Source: Epiperipatus broadwayi | Taxonomy: Eukaryota; Onychophora; Udeonychophora; Euonychophora; Peripatidae | NCBI GenBank assembly: GCA_028023455.1 | Contig: JAQFVV010012418.1 | Span: 9,543,244 to 9,607,243 of the forward strand | Direction of reading: 5' to 3' | Length of the DNA stretch: 64,000 nucleotides | In this document: positions 38,379-49,570 of the stretch, in pieces | How positions within the stretch are numbered: the first letter of the stretch is position 1 | Layout: each line of letters begins with the position of its first letter | The notes under the pieces: model-generated | The model's database searches: none | What the model saw: the letters and a program-made list of their open reading frames with translations, nothing else | What the model was told of the DNA's origin: nothing | Program-made: the position numbers and the translations under genes

Positions 38379-38871
38379 CAGTGGTCTTCAACCACGGGTC
38401 CTCGGCCCGGCACCGGGCCGTAGAAGTTTTTTGCTGGTCTGCGATAGACTGGCAAGAAAGTTTTAATAACAAAATAATAAGATTTTAAACTTTTAATTAA
38501 TATAAACAATTTTTATTTATTTTTTTCATCGCACTTTTACCTGATTAAAAAAAAAGAAACAGAACAAAATCTAATCAGTCATAATTAATTTGTTTTTCTA
38601 GTTATCACAGATGTTTATGGGGGGGGGGGGATAGAATTAAATTTTTTATTACTTTTCTAAAAAAATTCAAAATTAAAAAAAAAAAAGTTTTTTTATTATA
38701 CAAACTCCATATATATATAACTTCATGTAAGGCTAAGCTGTTTACATCTTTAAGAAAATTTATCTATAGACTTCTGCTGGTCCATGAAATCTTATCCTTA
38801 TTTTTGCCGGTCCGCGAAACCTTATCCTTATTTTTACCAGTCTGCAGGTGTGAAAAGGTTGAAGTCCACTG
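38379..38871. mobile_element. Second copy of the hAT family, 493 bp, inverted and internally deleted
   Basis: The ends CAGTGGTCTTCAACC and GGTTGAAGTCCACTG form terminal inverted repeats. The exact 8-bp duplication CTATAAAC flanks it (38371-38378 and 38872-38879). Its left end corresponds to the right end of the 5118-6295 element and the reverse, so the two lie in opposite orientation. The subterminal unit 'gaaaccttatccttatttttgcc' is duplicated at the right end. A run of 12 G (38619-38630) lies in the interior. About 700 bp of the longer copy are absent. Confidence 0.92.
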
Positions 38872-39810
38872 CTATAAACTATTACAAATTTTTATTATTC
38901 TTATTAATTAAATCTAAAATGTAATTTTTCTTTGTCATAATTTACATTTAATGTTTATTGCGTGTATAAATATATATATTGTTAGATATTTAATTAAATA
39001 AATGTTTTTATTGATTGCTAAAATCTATCTTGTGTGTGTATGTACACTAATTGTAGTTTCATTAAAAGGGGATAGTCATCATCACTGATCTGGGTATGTA
39101 AGTGGATTTTAAATATCCACATGACATTGCATATTTAAAATTATATTATTGAAAATTATAGATAGAATTCTATCATGTATTGAGTTTCAAGAAGTTTTGA
39201 AAGCTAGAGTGCTGTAATTGTGTTATGGACCAGGTTATATGTTGATTATGGTATTAAGTTGCTCCATAAAATATAGTCAAAGAAATAGTTGTGAATACAT
39301 AAAATATAAATAGTAGTTAAATGGATAACCAGTACATAGTTCATTTAAATGTAAATGATCCTTTTCCTATATTTTTTTAATGTACTGTTTGAGTTCCATT
39401 ATTTAAATGAGTGCTTAAATAACCTCTAACCAACCTGAGGCTGGTTGCATTCTGTTATAATATATTGATGAGCTTGAATATGTGTTTAAATTACCCAAAT
39501 TCTGTTACAGTGTATTTTTCACTCTCAGATTATAATTTATCAATGTTATTATTAAACAAATATTGAAAAGAAGTATAATCTAATGTTTATTTTGTTAGTT
39601 AAAAACCTCTGTCACCTAAGTATATGTTTTTATAGAAGGGACTTGGCTTAAATATGAAATTGAAATGCTTTCCTATTATTATTAAAGAAGTAAAAACATG
39701 ACTGATATGTATTCATATGCATCATTTTAATTGAAATTTTATCAAGATTTTATTAAACCTATTAATAAAATTCCTTCTTTAAAATTCATATATAAAGTAA
39801 TTATCATGGA
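38872..39810. other. AT-rich non-coding DNA
   Basis: No coding or repeat signal was recognised between the hAT copy and the LINE beginning near 39815. Confidence 0.5.
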
Positions 39811-39814
39811 ATAT

Positions 39815-41100
39815 CCATGTCAGCAAAGTTACTTTCAAGGATTTAATTGAATAGATTGTTCTCCATCATAAATGAATGGTTACCAGAGATTCAATGTGAT
39901 TTTTGAGGATTATTGCTTTTTTTTGATTTAGTCAAGGCATTTGATTCAATTAATCAATTAGATGTGTGGTATTTTTGAGATTAATTGGTTATCCACTAAA
40001 GTTTATTTTGTATTTTACAACTGCAATATGATAGAATGGAAAACATGTTATTGCTACAGTAGGAAAATCTGAAACATTTAAAATGAAAATTAAGTTTTAA
40101 ACAAGGATGTGAACTTGCTTCAACATTATTTTTAATTTTTATGATAGTGGTTTTTGGAATTTTTTATAGGCAGCTTAAGTGAATTAGGGATCAAAATGTG
40201 ATACAGGTTTGATGAGGATATTTTAATTTAAATGGATTAAAAGTAAAAACAAGAACTTCATCTTCTATTATTTTTTTGAATTTATAGCATGCTATATGCT
40301 GATAATTGTATTAATTTTTGCCAGTTCAAAAAGTCATTTGCAAATGTATTTAATGTTTGAAGTGTAACTTTTAAAAGATTTTGATTGAGCAACTAATGTT
40401 CAAAAAATGTAGGTTCTTTATCAGGAATGAAAGAAAAATCTTCAGCAATTTTAGTTTGTTTGCTTATAAACTTGAGAATGAAAATCAATTTAAATATCTT
40501 AGTAACTTTTTAAAGAGAAAGATGGACATGAAATTTGAAGATGTGCAAAAGACAGAATATTTAATCAAAGTGAAATAATTGCTGAACTATATTAGCTATA
40601 TATGAAGCTATTTTTTAATCTAATAAATATATATGAAAATGAGACTTCACTTCCATATCAATGTAACATAGAGTCATTAGAAAGATTGCATTTAAGTATG
40701 CTGTAAAATTTTAGGAATACAGTTCTGAGATCATGAGTCCAGTAATATGTTCTTCAACTAGTTGGATGTGATACTTTAAAATCCACTATTATAAAATGAT
40801 AACATTGTTGGATTTCAATATGAAATGAATAATGCAAGACTTCCTAAAAGAGCAATAAAGTTGAGCATGGTTTCATGGATAGGCAGTTCCTCTTTACATT
40901 ATAAAAATGATTACAAAGACAAAATGCAGTGTTAATTATTTTTACTGGGAAGATATGGCACAAAATAGAATAATTGGAGAGCTACAATTAAAATTGCATT
41001 GAAATATTTCAGAAGGCAAATTTTTTTGCAAAAGAAGTTCACAAAATCAGTGTCTTCTATATGTGGAAAAAATTATTGTTCACAGATTGGTTTATAGTCA
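39815..41100 (+). mobile_element. Decayed LINE reverse transcriptase
   Basis: Forward frames, often interrupted, give INEWLPEIQCDF near 39868. LVKAFDSINQLDVW near 39938-39975 carries the block A Asp environment. Then come GYPLKFILYF, KQGCELASTLFLIFMIVV near 40098-40155 (usual form KQGCVLAPTLFNIFM) and LNGLKVKTRTSS near 40230. The open frame 40381-40578 reads KCRFFIRNERKIF, then LENENQFKYLSNFLKRKMDM, the post-RT 'FKYLG' region. SLERLHLSML near 40675 continues the C-terminal part. The order and wording fit a non-LTR element of the type whose block reads GVKQGCVLAPTLF. It lacks its endonuclease and is truncated at the 5' side. Confidence 0.82.
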
Positions 41101-44100
41101 TTACAAAACATCCCTAACATATCACCATCATCATTATTATTAGTTTTATATAAATATATATTTTTCTTGGAGTTGGAATGACCATACTTGTTTGTAAGTG
41201 GCTACTATTGTTGTCACAGTTTATTATTATTTATTTTATGACAATGATTATATTTTATTATCTTTATTGGTTTTTATGGTTTATCTTTATCATTATATAT
41301 ACAGAAGCTATTGTGAAATTGCATCTTCAATCAAATACATAAATATTCAATATGATACATATGATAAAGCAACAGGCTAATTATAATTAACCTTGCTACC
41401 TTCAAAATTATTTACATTGAATTGTTTTTTTTTTTTTTTTGGGTAAAAAATTTGTGTTTTGTTATTATTATTGCTACTATAGATTGCTGACCTCTTTTGA
41501 ATACTTATTTATTTTTTGTGATTTTCTTTTTAAATATAATTTTTATTATTTAAATAAATATATATTTTTTCTTTGTCAAATTGTATATATCTTCATATAA
41601 TGCTTTTTTAATTGCTCTCTTTTTATAATTATTTGCAAATTCAATCATTTTTATGATGAAATTATAATGTTTATAATTTATTTTATGTTTACAAATTACT
41701 GTGTTTTGTAATTTGTTCTTTGTATTTCTATTGTAGTTAGTATTTTTTTATTCTTCATTTTCATAACAATCTTCACATTTTATTTCAAATATCTCTCTTA
41801 TTATTTTCATCATCTTCACTTTTATTTAAATTTAATAAGTTATTTATTTCAAATTGTTTTAATTGTTTAACAGTATTTTTTATTTTAAAATTAATATATC
41901 CAGTCATTATTATTTTTGTTTATTATTTTATTAAGATATTTATATTTTTTTGTGTAATGTATTGTGAATAATTTTTTATTGTAGCCTTTGCTTTAACGAT
42001 ATTTTATTTTTTGATAAGTAATTATTGAAACAAAATTACAGGTCTGATTATTATTTATTATGTTTTCTTTATGGATATCATCAATGTATGATATCCATTT
42101 GTTAAACATCTATAAAATGTATTTTTTCTATATATGCTAGTATTAATATTTATTTTGTTATTTAATACATTTCTACAAACATTTGCATCTCTATATAATT
42201 AATGCAATTTTTTTTTTTTAATTGCTGTTTTGAATTTTATGTTTTCTTCTTTTTGGTTTATTTGTTTGTAGAATAATTTAGATTTCTTTTTATTTCTACA
42301 GAATATCATAAAATAATAATCTATGTATCTGTTATAAAACAATGTTTATATTCTAAAGTTGTAAAATATATTCTTTCCAAATTTTTCATGTACTTATGTG
42401 CTAGATAAATTGTTATCTGTGTTTAGACTTTAAATTTGTTTGTAATATATATTCAAAAGTAATATATATTCTAAATAATTGAACAAGATATTTTATACCT
42501 ATTTTAATCTAATATGTTTACATTTATTGCTTCATATTCATTAATACTTGTAGACAGAGTATCTTAATGAAAAGGTGATTGATTCTCTCTCCATGCTATC
42601 TGCAGCACATTTTCGAATCAATATATGGCATAATTTAATTTATTCACTGCAAAAATTTTAAAGTATGAGCGTATTTGGATCACAAGTTATAACATGAAAT
42701 ATGACAGTTATTTTTTATTTTAACCTATGCTGGAAAATACACTAACATTACAGTTTATTTTAAATTGGGTAAAATTACTACTGAAATGGTTCACATTATA
42801 TGTGGCAATGGTACTGGACGCCATAATATTTTAAAAATAATTTGAATAAATTTGTAATGAAAAGGAGAACATTGAAGACCATCAGTGAAGGTACAAAACA
42901 CATTGTCATGTTTTATATTATAACTAGATTCAGACATGTTAGCACTTTACAACTTTTGTGGTGAATAACTAACCTACTTCATTAAATTATACACGGATTA
43001 ATCAGAGATGGCACAACGGGCAATTTGGAGAGAACCAATCATATTTTTATTGAGATACATGCTATTACTATTAATTCACATATATAAATAGATAAAAATA
43101 AAAATAATTATATAAAAAAATCATTTATATTGTGAAAATAGTAATAATAATAGTATAATCAAAATTGCATATTTGTTCATAAAAGAAATATATATATATA
43201 TATTTATATAATAATGTGTTTAAAAGTAATGTTGAAAATTTTAATTTTAATGTTCTTATTGTTTTATTTAATTTATATGTTATACTATATTCAGAATATA
43301 TATACCTATGTAAAAATAACACTGAAAGTAACTTATATATAAAGTGATTGAAACCTATATAGGAAATAAAAATAAGAAAACCAGCAAACAGAAAATTGCA
43401 TCTATATAAACAACGACATATAACATTAAGAATAGATTATTTACTTTAGAATATGGTTTAATTCATAATGAATGCAGTTGTAATACTGATTATATCTCTA
43501 TTGAATCAGCATAGCATTGCAACACACTTTATTGAAACAAATATGATTCTCAGACTGACCAGCAAAGAATCATATAGTGTTTAATTTCTTTATAAGTTTA
43601 AAAAGTAAATTTTAGTTCTTGTTGGTTAATCTTTTTGAAATGATACTGATTCTGACTTTTAAATACTTTAATAATTAACAATTATTGGCACTATGAAGTA
43701 ATTATGCTACTACTATCAAAGAGTTTTTAAAAATGTTTTTAGTCTTTTAGATATCATTTATTTTGACACCTTAGTGCAAGCTAACTAATCTAAAACAAGT
43801 CCTTCAAGCTTTAAAATCAGAAGATATCATTGTATGACAATATCCAGTATAGGAATGAAAAGAGTAGTTGTTGGGCAGCCAATTATTTAGAACAGTTTAG
43901 TTCTTTTAATTACACATAAAGTTTATTAACTAATGAATAAAAGTAGTACATTTGAAATTAGAATTGAAATAATAATGGTTAAAGAGGCTTTTAATAAATG
44001 TAAAATGTTATTCCAAGGCTGCTGAAGATGAATTTAAAAAATAGTTTTGTTAAATCTTTATCTGAAGAGTACTTTTATATGAAACAGATATTTGGATTAT

Positions 44101-44370
44101 TAGAAAAAGAAAATAGAAAATATTGGGATTTGAAGTTTTGAAATTTTAGATTAATAGAGAAGTTGGGGGTATAAAACGAATAAGAGCAAATTGTGAATAA
44201 AAAGAGCTTATATATTGAGGAACTTAGAAATTGAAAGAAATATTGGAGCAAGCATAGACTTAAAAGGTAAAAACAAAAAAAAAGAAAGATATACTGAAAC
44301 TATTTAGGGTGAATGAAAGAGAAAAAAATCATTATATGATATGGAATTTGAAATAATCATGTAAATTATA
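41101..44370. other. Extremely AT-rich DNA, nothing firmly recognised
   Basis: T-rich from 41420 to 42300, where minus-strand translation is Lys/Asn/Ile-rich and broken, possibly an ancient LINE. Somewhat more complex sequence at 42540-43060 has no identifiable family. An (AT)n tract lies at 43189-43202. Confidence 0.4.
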
Positions 44371-44372
44371 TA

Positions 44373-45468
44373 CACCTGGGTCTCATTTTACGCGATAGAT
44401 AGGTTCCTCAGAAAACACGCGCAAATGAAATCGCGCAAAAATAGATGTAACTTACATTGAAAAAGGGGGGATGCAGTCTGTGATTTTTCAAAATTCGCGT
44501 AAAAGCAAAGCACCAACGTAAAATTACTTTAAAATTCGCGCAAAAAAAAAAAATAAGGAAATAAAATATGACTAATAAAAAATTTCAAATTTGAAAAAAA
44601 TTGATACAAGACAAACTTTTTTTAACTATAATATTTAATTTTATTCAAAATAATATATTTTTATGCATAATTTACAGTACAGTAATTTACATTTTTTTAT
44701 ACACATTTTAATTATTATCGCTATTTGCCGAAAAACATGTTCGTTTGCAAACTGGTAAAAAATCAAATTTTTCACAAGAGGAAATACAACTAGCACCAAC
44801 TTTACACTCATGTTGTGTCAATGGTTTTCTTGTGACAATGTAATTAGTAATTAATCTTTGAGACAATGATTTTATTAATTGTTTATGAAACTAACAACTA
44901 AAAATTAAATTTTTATTTTTGTCTTTAATTTTTAATTCTGTTTAAAAATCAAATTTCACATCACATTAATTTCAAGTCGCCATAAGTAATTTTTAAATTG
45001 TTAATTACAATTAAAAATCAGATTTTAATTGTCAAATTTAATTGTGCCCACTGCTATTACTCACCTTTTAAAAATAAACTTGTGGACACTAAATGATTAA
45101 TAATTGATTACGTTCTTTTTTAAAAAGCAAAAACAATGTGATTTAAAATGCAAAATTAACACGCACAATGTTTGAACAAATTTACATTATAATCTTGTAA
45201 AATTTAATGTGTGTATACATAAAATGTGGAAATCATGATTTTAATTTCATTATTGCATAAAATCTTACTATTATAAAGCTCTGAAAATATTGAAATTACT
45301 AAGATGAAAGTTGAATTCCAATAATGTGCTATTACTTTCAACATAACGTAAGTGCGCAAAATTTATTATTTGAAGTAATAGCGCTTTATTGGAGGTCGAC
45401 TTCTGAAACATGAATCGCGTAACTTCAAAATCATGTTAAATAAGTCCGCGTAAAAAGAGGCCCAGGTG
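44373..45468. mobile_element. Non-autonomous pogo/Tigger-like DNA transposon, 1096 bp
   Basis: The left end CACCTGGGTCTCATTTTACGCG and right end CGCGTAAAAAGAGGCCCAGGTG are imperfect inverted repeats over about 22 bases, flanked by TA on both sides (44371-44372 and 45469-45470). Repeated 'cgcg' and 'cgcgcaaa' words near both ends and the phrase 'aggttcctcagaaaacacgcg' resemble Tigger/pogo subterminal sequence. No transposase frame was seen. CG dinucleotides, rare elsewhere in the window, cluster in both termini. Confidence 0.78.
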
Positions 45469-45550
45469 TACTTAGGCTATTATTATTATTTTTATTGGTA
45501 AATATTTATGATCTCAAATAAGCTAAATATTACATGATCACTATTTCCTC

Positions 45551-45600
45551 AGGCTTACACTGGGTGGCACTATTGTATGGATAGTTTGTTATTGTATTAA
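45551..45600. mobile_element. Terminal fragment of the TTAA foldback MITE family
   Basis: 'aggcttacactgggtggcac' through 'gttattgtattaa' matches the end of the longer fragment at 45765-45978 and ends at a TTAA. Only about 50 bp remain. Confidence 0.6.
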
Positions 45601-45764
45601 CAGCTTGTGTAAGTATAGGAAATGGTGAACCAAAGATACCAAAATATGTAGATAGTGAACTGGGTTCAGATATATATACAAGCAAATGAGCTTGGATTGA
45701 AAATATTTTTGTGTTTTTATCTTGGGTTCATAGCTTTATAATTAACTAAATAGGTAAAAGGTGG

Positions 45765-45978
45765 AGGATTGCATTAGATCCTAAGATCTAGGTGCAGTGC
45801 TCTCAGATCCAAGGCTCCTCACTGATGAAAGTCACAAGCTAGAAACTACTCTGGGATATTGGATGAGTAGAGGATTAGATAAGGATTTTATGCACAAACC
45901 TTCTTGCATCTGTTGATTGTAACTAAGGCTTGCAATGGGTGGTACTGCTATATAGAGAGTTTGTTACTGTATTAGACA
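45765..45978. mobile_element. Foldback MITE, centre and one arm
   Basis: The centre 'gatctaggtgcagtgctctc' and the arm 'gattttatgcacaaacctt' match the minus strand of the 53925-54230 element, so this copy is in the reverse orientation. The other arm is missing. Its terminus (tttgttactgtatta) differs from the TTTTGCCTGTTTTAA end of the complete copy, pointing to a subfamily shared with 45551-45600. Confidence 0.75.
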
Positions 45979-47265
45979 AAATATTTTTATTTTTAACAAT
46001 TTTCTCTTATATAATTATTTATGTTGAATATTAATTTTAACAAATTAGTTTTTTTCTTTTTTTGAATATTAAAGTTTGAAAAATCTAAGATGTAAGCTTT
46101 AAAAGAATATGTAATTTTAAAAATATTTGCCAAATTAAATAAAAACAACTTAGGATTATTTTTATTATTATTTAAGTTGCACTAATTCAAGTTTTTAATA
46201 TATATATAATTATGCAAATTAAACAGGGACAAACTGGTGATTAAAATTTTATGAGAAAATTTTTTTATAGACCCATATCAATTTTTACAAGTCTTTAAAT
46301 AAATTATGAATATGCCAAGTTTCAAGAAAAATAGTGGTAAATTAATTCACCCTAGATTTTCAGGTGGTGTTATTTTTATTATAATAGCTGATGACTTGCA
46401 ATTAATATTTTGCATATTATATTTAAATAATGTGAAGAAAAGTTTGAAAATAAAATTTAGTAAAACCAAACATAATTTTAGTAAAAAGTTTTAAAATGAG
46501 AATTAGATGTTTTTGTCCATATTTATATATGTTTAGGGAAATTGATTTCTGAATTTTAAATGAAATAAAGATTATAAATGACAAAAGTGGGTATGGGAAA
46601 AATCATGTTGAGCATATTTAGGAGAGATGGGAAAATAAATGAATGGATTCAAACTCCTTAAGACTTGTGCTATTCATATCATTGAAATATTAATTTACTT
46701 ATGTAACAAAAAAGTGATAAAAAATTAGTGGCTTATACCAATCCTGAATTGTATATCAAGAAATAAATATTCTTAGAAGAGAAATACGGTCAGGTATTTT
46801 TGTGCAGTATTGAAGAGACTTGATTTGCAATACTAAAGGTAAATACAATCAAAAATATGTTATCAAAACAACATTTGTTATTCTATATATTTTAATATAG
46901 ATCAAATCTTCTATTATCAAATAATGCACATATGTTCTACTTTTAAAAGTTGGTGAGATAATTAGGAAGAAGAATCTATGGCTTAGTGATAGCAGTTGAT
47001 CATCATCGATAGTGATTCATTATTGTTTATCATCCATTTAACACAATTTATTTGTATGTCTTAATATTTTGATTTTTATCATAAACTTTAATTGGCCCTT
47101 TAAATTCTTATGATGCATTATCAGATTATAAAAGTTCTACCATTAGTGTGATCACAATATTTTTTCTCTTATTTTTGTTATTATTATTTTAATTTAAACA
47201 TTTAAATTTGAAAATCAAAATAATTTAATAAATCTTTTTTAACTGTTATTAATAATTAAAATTTA
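45979..47265. other. AT-rich non-coding DNA
   Basis: A minor open frame at 46306-46494 (+) includes GGVIFIIIADDLQLIFCILYLNN. It faintly recalls an RT catalytic box, but there is no supporting context, so it is not called. Nothing else was recognised. Confidence 0.4.
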
Positions 47266-47278
47266 TTTAGAGAAGTAT

Positions 47279-47637
47279 ATAATAAGGTATTTATTTAAAT
47301 AGCGCTATGTTAGTAAATAGTAATTGTAAATTAGCAATCAGATTAATGCACATGCAAGCATCATTCATTTAAGCATAATAAAGTAATTTAAAGTGACTGC
47401 TTAATATCTTCATGCTCTCATCTCCAAACACTTAAGGTTGGCCCATACTTAAATGTTTGGGTTGAAAAGATAGATGGATTCATTCTATCTTTTTGTAAAG
47501 ACTTTATCTTGTGTTTGAGAATGAGAGTATTCATTTACTTATAGTTTAAAATCTTTAAAGCACATATGCATTAGCCTGATCGCTAATTTACAATTATAAT
47601 TTATTAACATAGCACTATATAAATAAATACCTTATTG
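47279..47637. repeat. Foldback (inverted-repeat) element
   Basis: The left arm at about 47279-47346 (taataaggtatttatttaaa, then gctatgtta and gtaaattagcaatcagatta) is the approximate reverse complement of 47573-47638. Nested smaller palindromes fill the interior: aaacacttaag with cttaaatgttt, and aaaagatagatgg with ctatctttt. A long hairpin is therefore possible. No transposase frame and no clear target-site duplication were identified. Confidence 0.75.
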
Positions 47638-47924
47638 TATATATGTTTAACTTCAACTAAGAATGACATATAGTAAATTTTAAATAATTTCGCAAGCATC
47701 GTTCATTCATAATAAAGTAATTTAAAGTGACTGCTTAATTTCTTCATGCTCTCATCTCCAAACACTTAAGGTTAGCCCATACTTAAATGTTTGGGTTGAA
47801 AAGATAGATGGATTCATTCTATCTTTTCGTAAAGACTTTATCTTGTGTTTGAGAATAAGAGTATTCATTTAGGTATAGTTTAAAATCTTTAAAGCGCATG
47901 TACATTAGCCTGATCACTAATTTA
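47354..47924. repeat. Direct duplication of the foldback interior (237 and 233 bp)
   Basis: 47354-47590 and 47692-47924 are close copies, both running from gcaagcatc to ctaattta and differing at roughly 5-6% of positions by eye. The word 'ttagagaagtata' stands just outside on the left (about 47267) and on the right (about 47928), as if the duplication arose by unequal exchange or nested insertion. The second copy lacks the outer arm of the inverted repeat. Confidence 0.85.
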
Positions 47925-47944
47925 AAATTAGAGAAGTATAATAT

Positions 47945-48160
47945 TTTTTTAGAAAATTGGAAATTTTTTTGAAGAAATGTATAAATTTATAGATTTTAGA
48001 ATATCCTTATTATTTTTATATGATATTGAATTAAAAACATTATAAAATGTTTAAAAGTAAAGAATAATAGAATGATTTATTTATTTCTCTGCAGTTCGTA
48101 AGAAGTTTTAGAACTGGATCTTGAACTCTAGACAGTGTACCTCTATTATTGTACTTAACC
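47945..48160. other. Short AT-rich spacer
   Basis: Nothing was recognised. The minus-strand open frame 48040-48234 runs into the SINE and is fortuitous. Confidence 0.5.
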
Positions 48161-48180
48161 ACATAGGATATGATAGGTTT

Positions 48181-48281
48181 TTTTTTTTCACATGTCAGCA
48201 TCGGTTGGGAAGCAAACCCGCTAACCCGAGACAACTGCTTGTAAGGCAGCTATGCTGATCTCTCGACCAACAACGCTTGAC
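48181..48281 (-). mobile_element. tRNA-derived SINE, copy 3
   Basis: The minus-strand body (48276-48198) has TGGTCGAGAGATC as A-box region, the arm GCTGC-CTTACAA-GCAGT (anticodon UAC if read as a tRNA) and GGTTTGCTTCC as B-box. The acceptor pairing is partly lost. The 3' part GATGCTGACATGTG is followed by an A run. A perfect 16-bp direct repeat AGGATATGATAGGTTT flanks it (48165-48180 and 48282-48297). Confidence 0.9.
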
Positions 48282-48297
48282 AGGATATGATAGGTTT

Positions 48298-48975
48298 ATA
48301 TTCATTTTTGACAGTAAATATATTTTGCATGTTTATTTGTATAAATATATTAAGCGTTGGCAATGAAACCACCTAGTCATGAATTTTTTCCAGAATTTGC
48401 CCATATGTTTTATACTAATATTTGCATAATATATATATTACTGTTTTAATTGTTAAATAAAATATTGAATGTATAGAAATTTATGTTTAAATCACTGATG
48501 CAAAAAAAAAACAACTGTTCTATTAATTTATTGTTTTTCATCGAAAGACCTAAGAGATTATTAGAAATTTTAAATGAATTGTCGTTCACTGTTAAAAGAT
48601 GCTCGATGAAATTCTTCAGAGGGTTCTGTCATTTATAATAAATCCTCAACCATAGAAAAGACTTGTTCTCAAAATAAATGTTTTTTTTTCCCATTTTCTG
48701 AACATATTTTTAATACTGCTTGAAACTTTAATGTGGTTTTTTTCTTCTTCTGAAACTAAAGTTAATAGCTATTTAGAACATATTTCTTTAATTAAGTCAT
48801 ATCATCAAATTAATCGGTGAATTTGTAAATGGTTCACCAAAAATGATTGAATATATTTTAAATACAAGTATATTTTATATACCTGGAGTCTAGATGTAAT
48901 ATAGGGATTTGAACAGACTTTAAAGCTTCCTTCAACCATCACCACACACTTGTGGAAAAAAATAAATGTTCTCCA
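48298..48975. other. AT-rich non-coding DNA
   Basis: No signal was recognised apart from an (AT)n tract at about 48976-48992 at its right edge. Confidence 0.5.
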
Positions 48976-48994
48976 ATATATATATATATATATT

Positions 48995-49570
48995 TTGTGC
49001 TGAACCAGCACTCGTCAGTTGGTCCTATGGCAATAATATTCGCATTACCAATGGATTTGGGCATTCCATCATCAGATTTTTAATGGTATGGATTGATGAA
49101 GAGTTGGCGAGATGGCTGAGGGAGCTTGAAAGTCTGTGTTTAACCCTCCTTAAAATATTGAAAATTTAGTTTGTATCCTCCCCATACCTCTTCTATGTAT
49201 TAAGTGGACAAGATCCTATATATGAGGGGCACTCAACATGGGCATGACAATAATATTGATATTAACAAGGGATTAGGGTATTCCATAATCAGATTTTAAA
49301 TGGTATGGATGGCTGAAGAGTTGGAGAGTGGAGTAGATTGGAGCCTGTCCATTAAAGTGTGAAGATTTGTTATCTTAATATAAACCGAGCACTGATCATA
49401 TATATGTGTGGGAGATGATGATGTGGACTGAGTGATGAGTATTGGTTTGGCATCACAAACGTATATTGGGGATCATTTATCTTTTTCACATGTGTGTGGT
49501 CATGTGTATCTGTTGTATGAGATAGAGTGAATGGCGGAAGGGATCTTGAAAGTCTGTTCAAATCTCCTAT
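48995..49570. repeat. Diverged tandem repeat, period about 0.2 kb, two to three units
   Basis: 'caataatatt', 'ggcattccatcatcaga' and 'aatggtatggattgatgaag' in the first unit recur 217 bases later as 'caataatatt', 'gggtattccataatcaga' and 'aatggtatggatggctgaag'. A third, more diverged unit shares only its end: 'ggatcttgaaagtctgttcaaa' near 49540 against 'ggagcttgaaagtctgtgttta' near 49122. The block is GC-richer than its flanks. No coding sense was seen on either strand. Confidence 0.7.

Noticed and set aside
46306-46494. Frame with IIIADDLQLIF resembling an RT YADD box
   Set aside because: No other RT block precedes or follows it; a chance match is likely in Ile/Asp-rich AT-rich translation.
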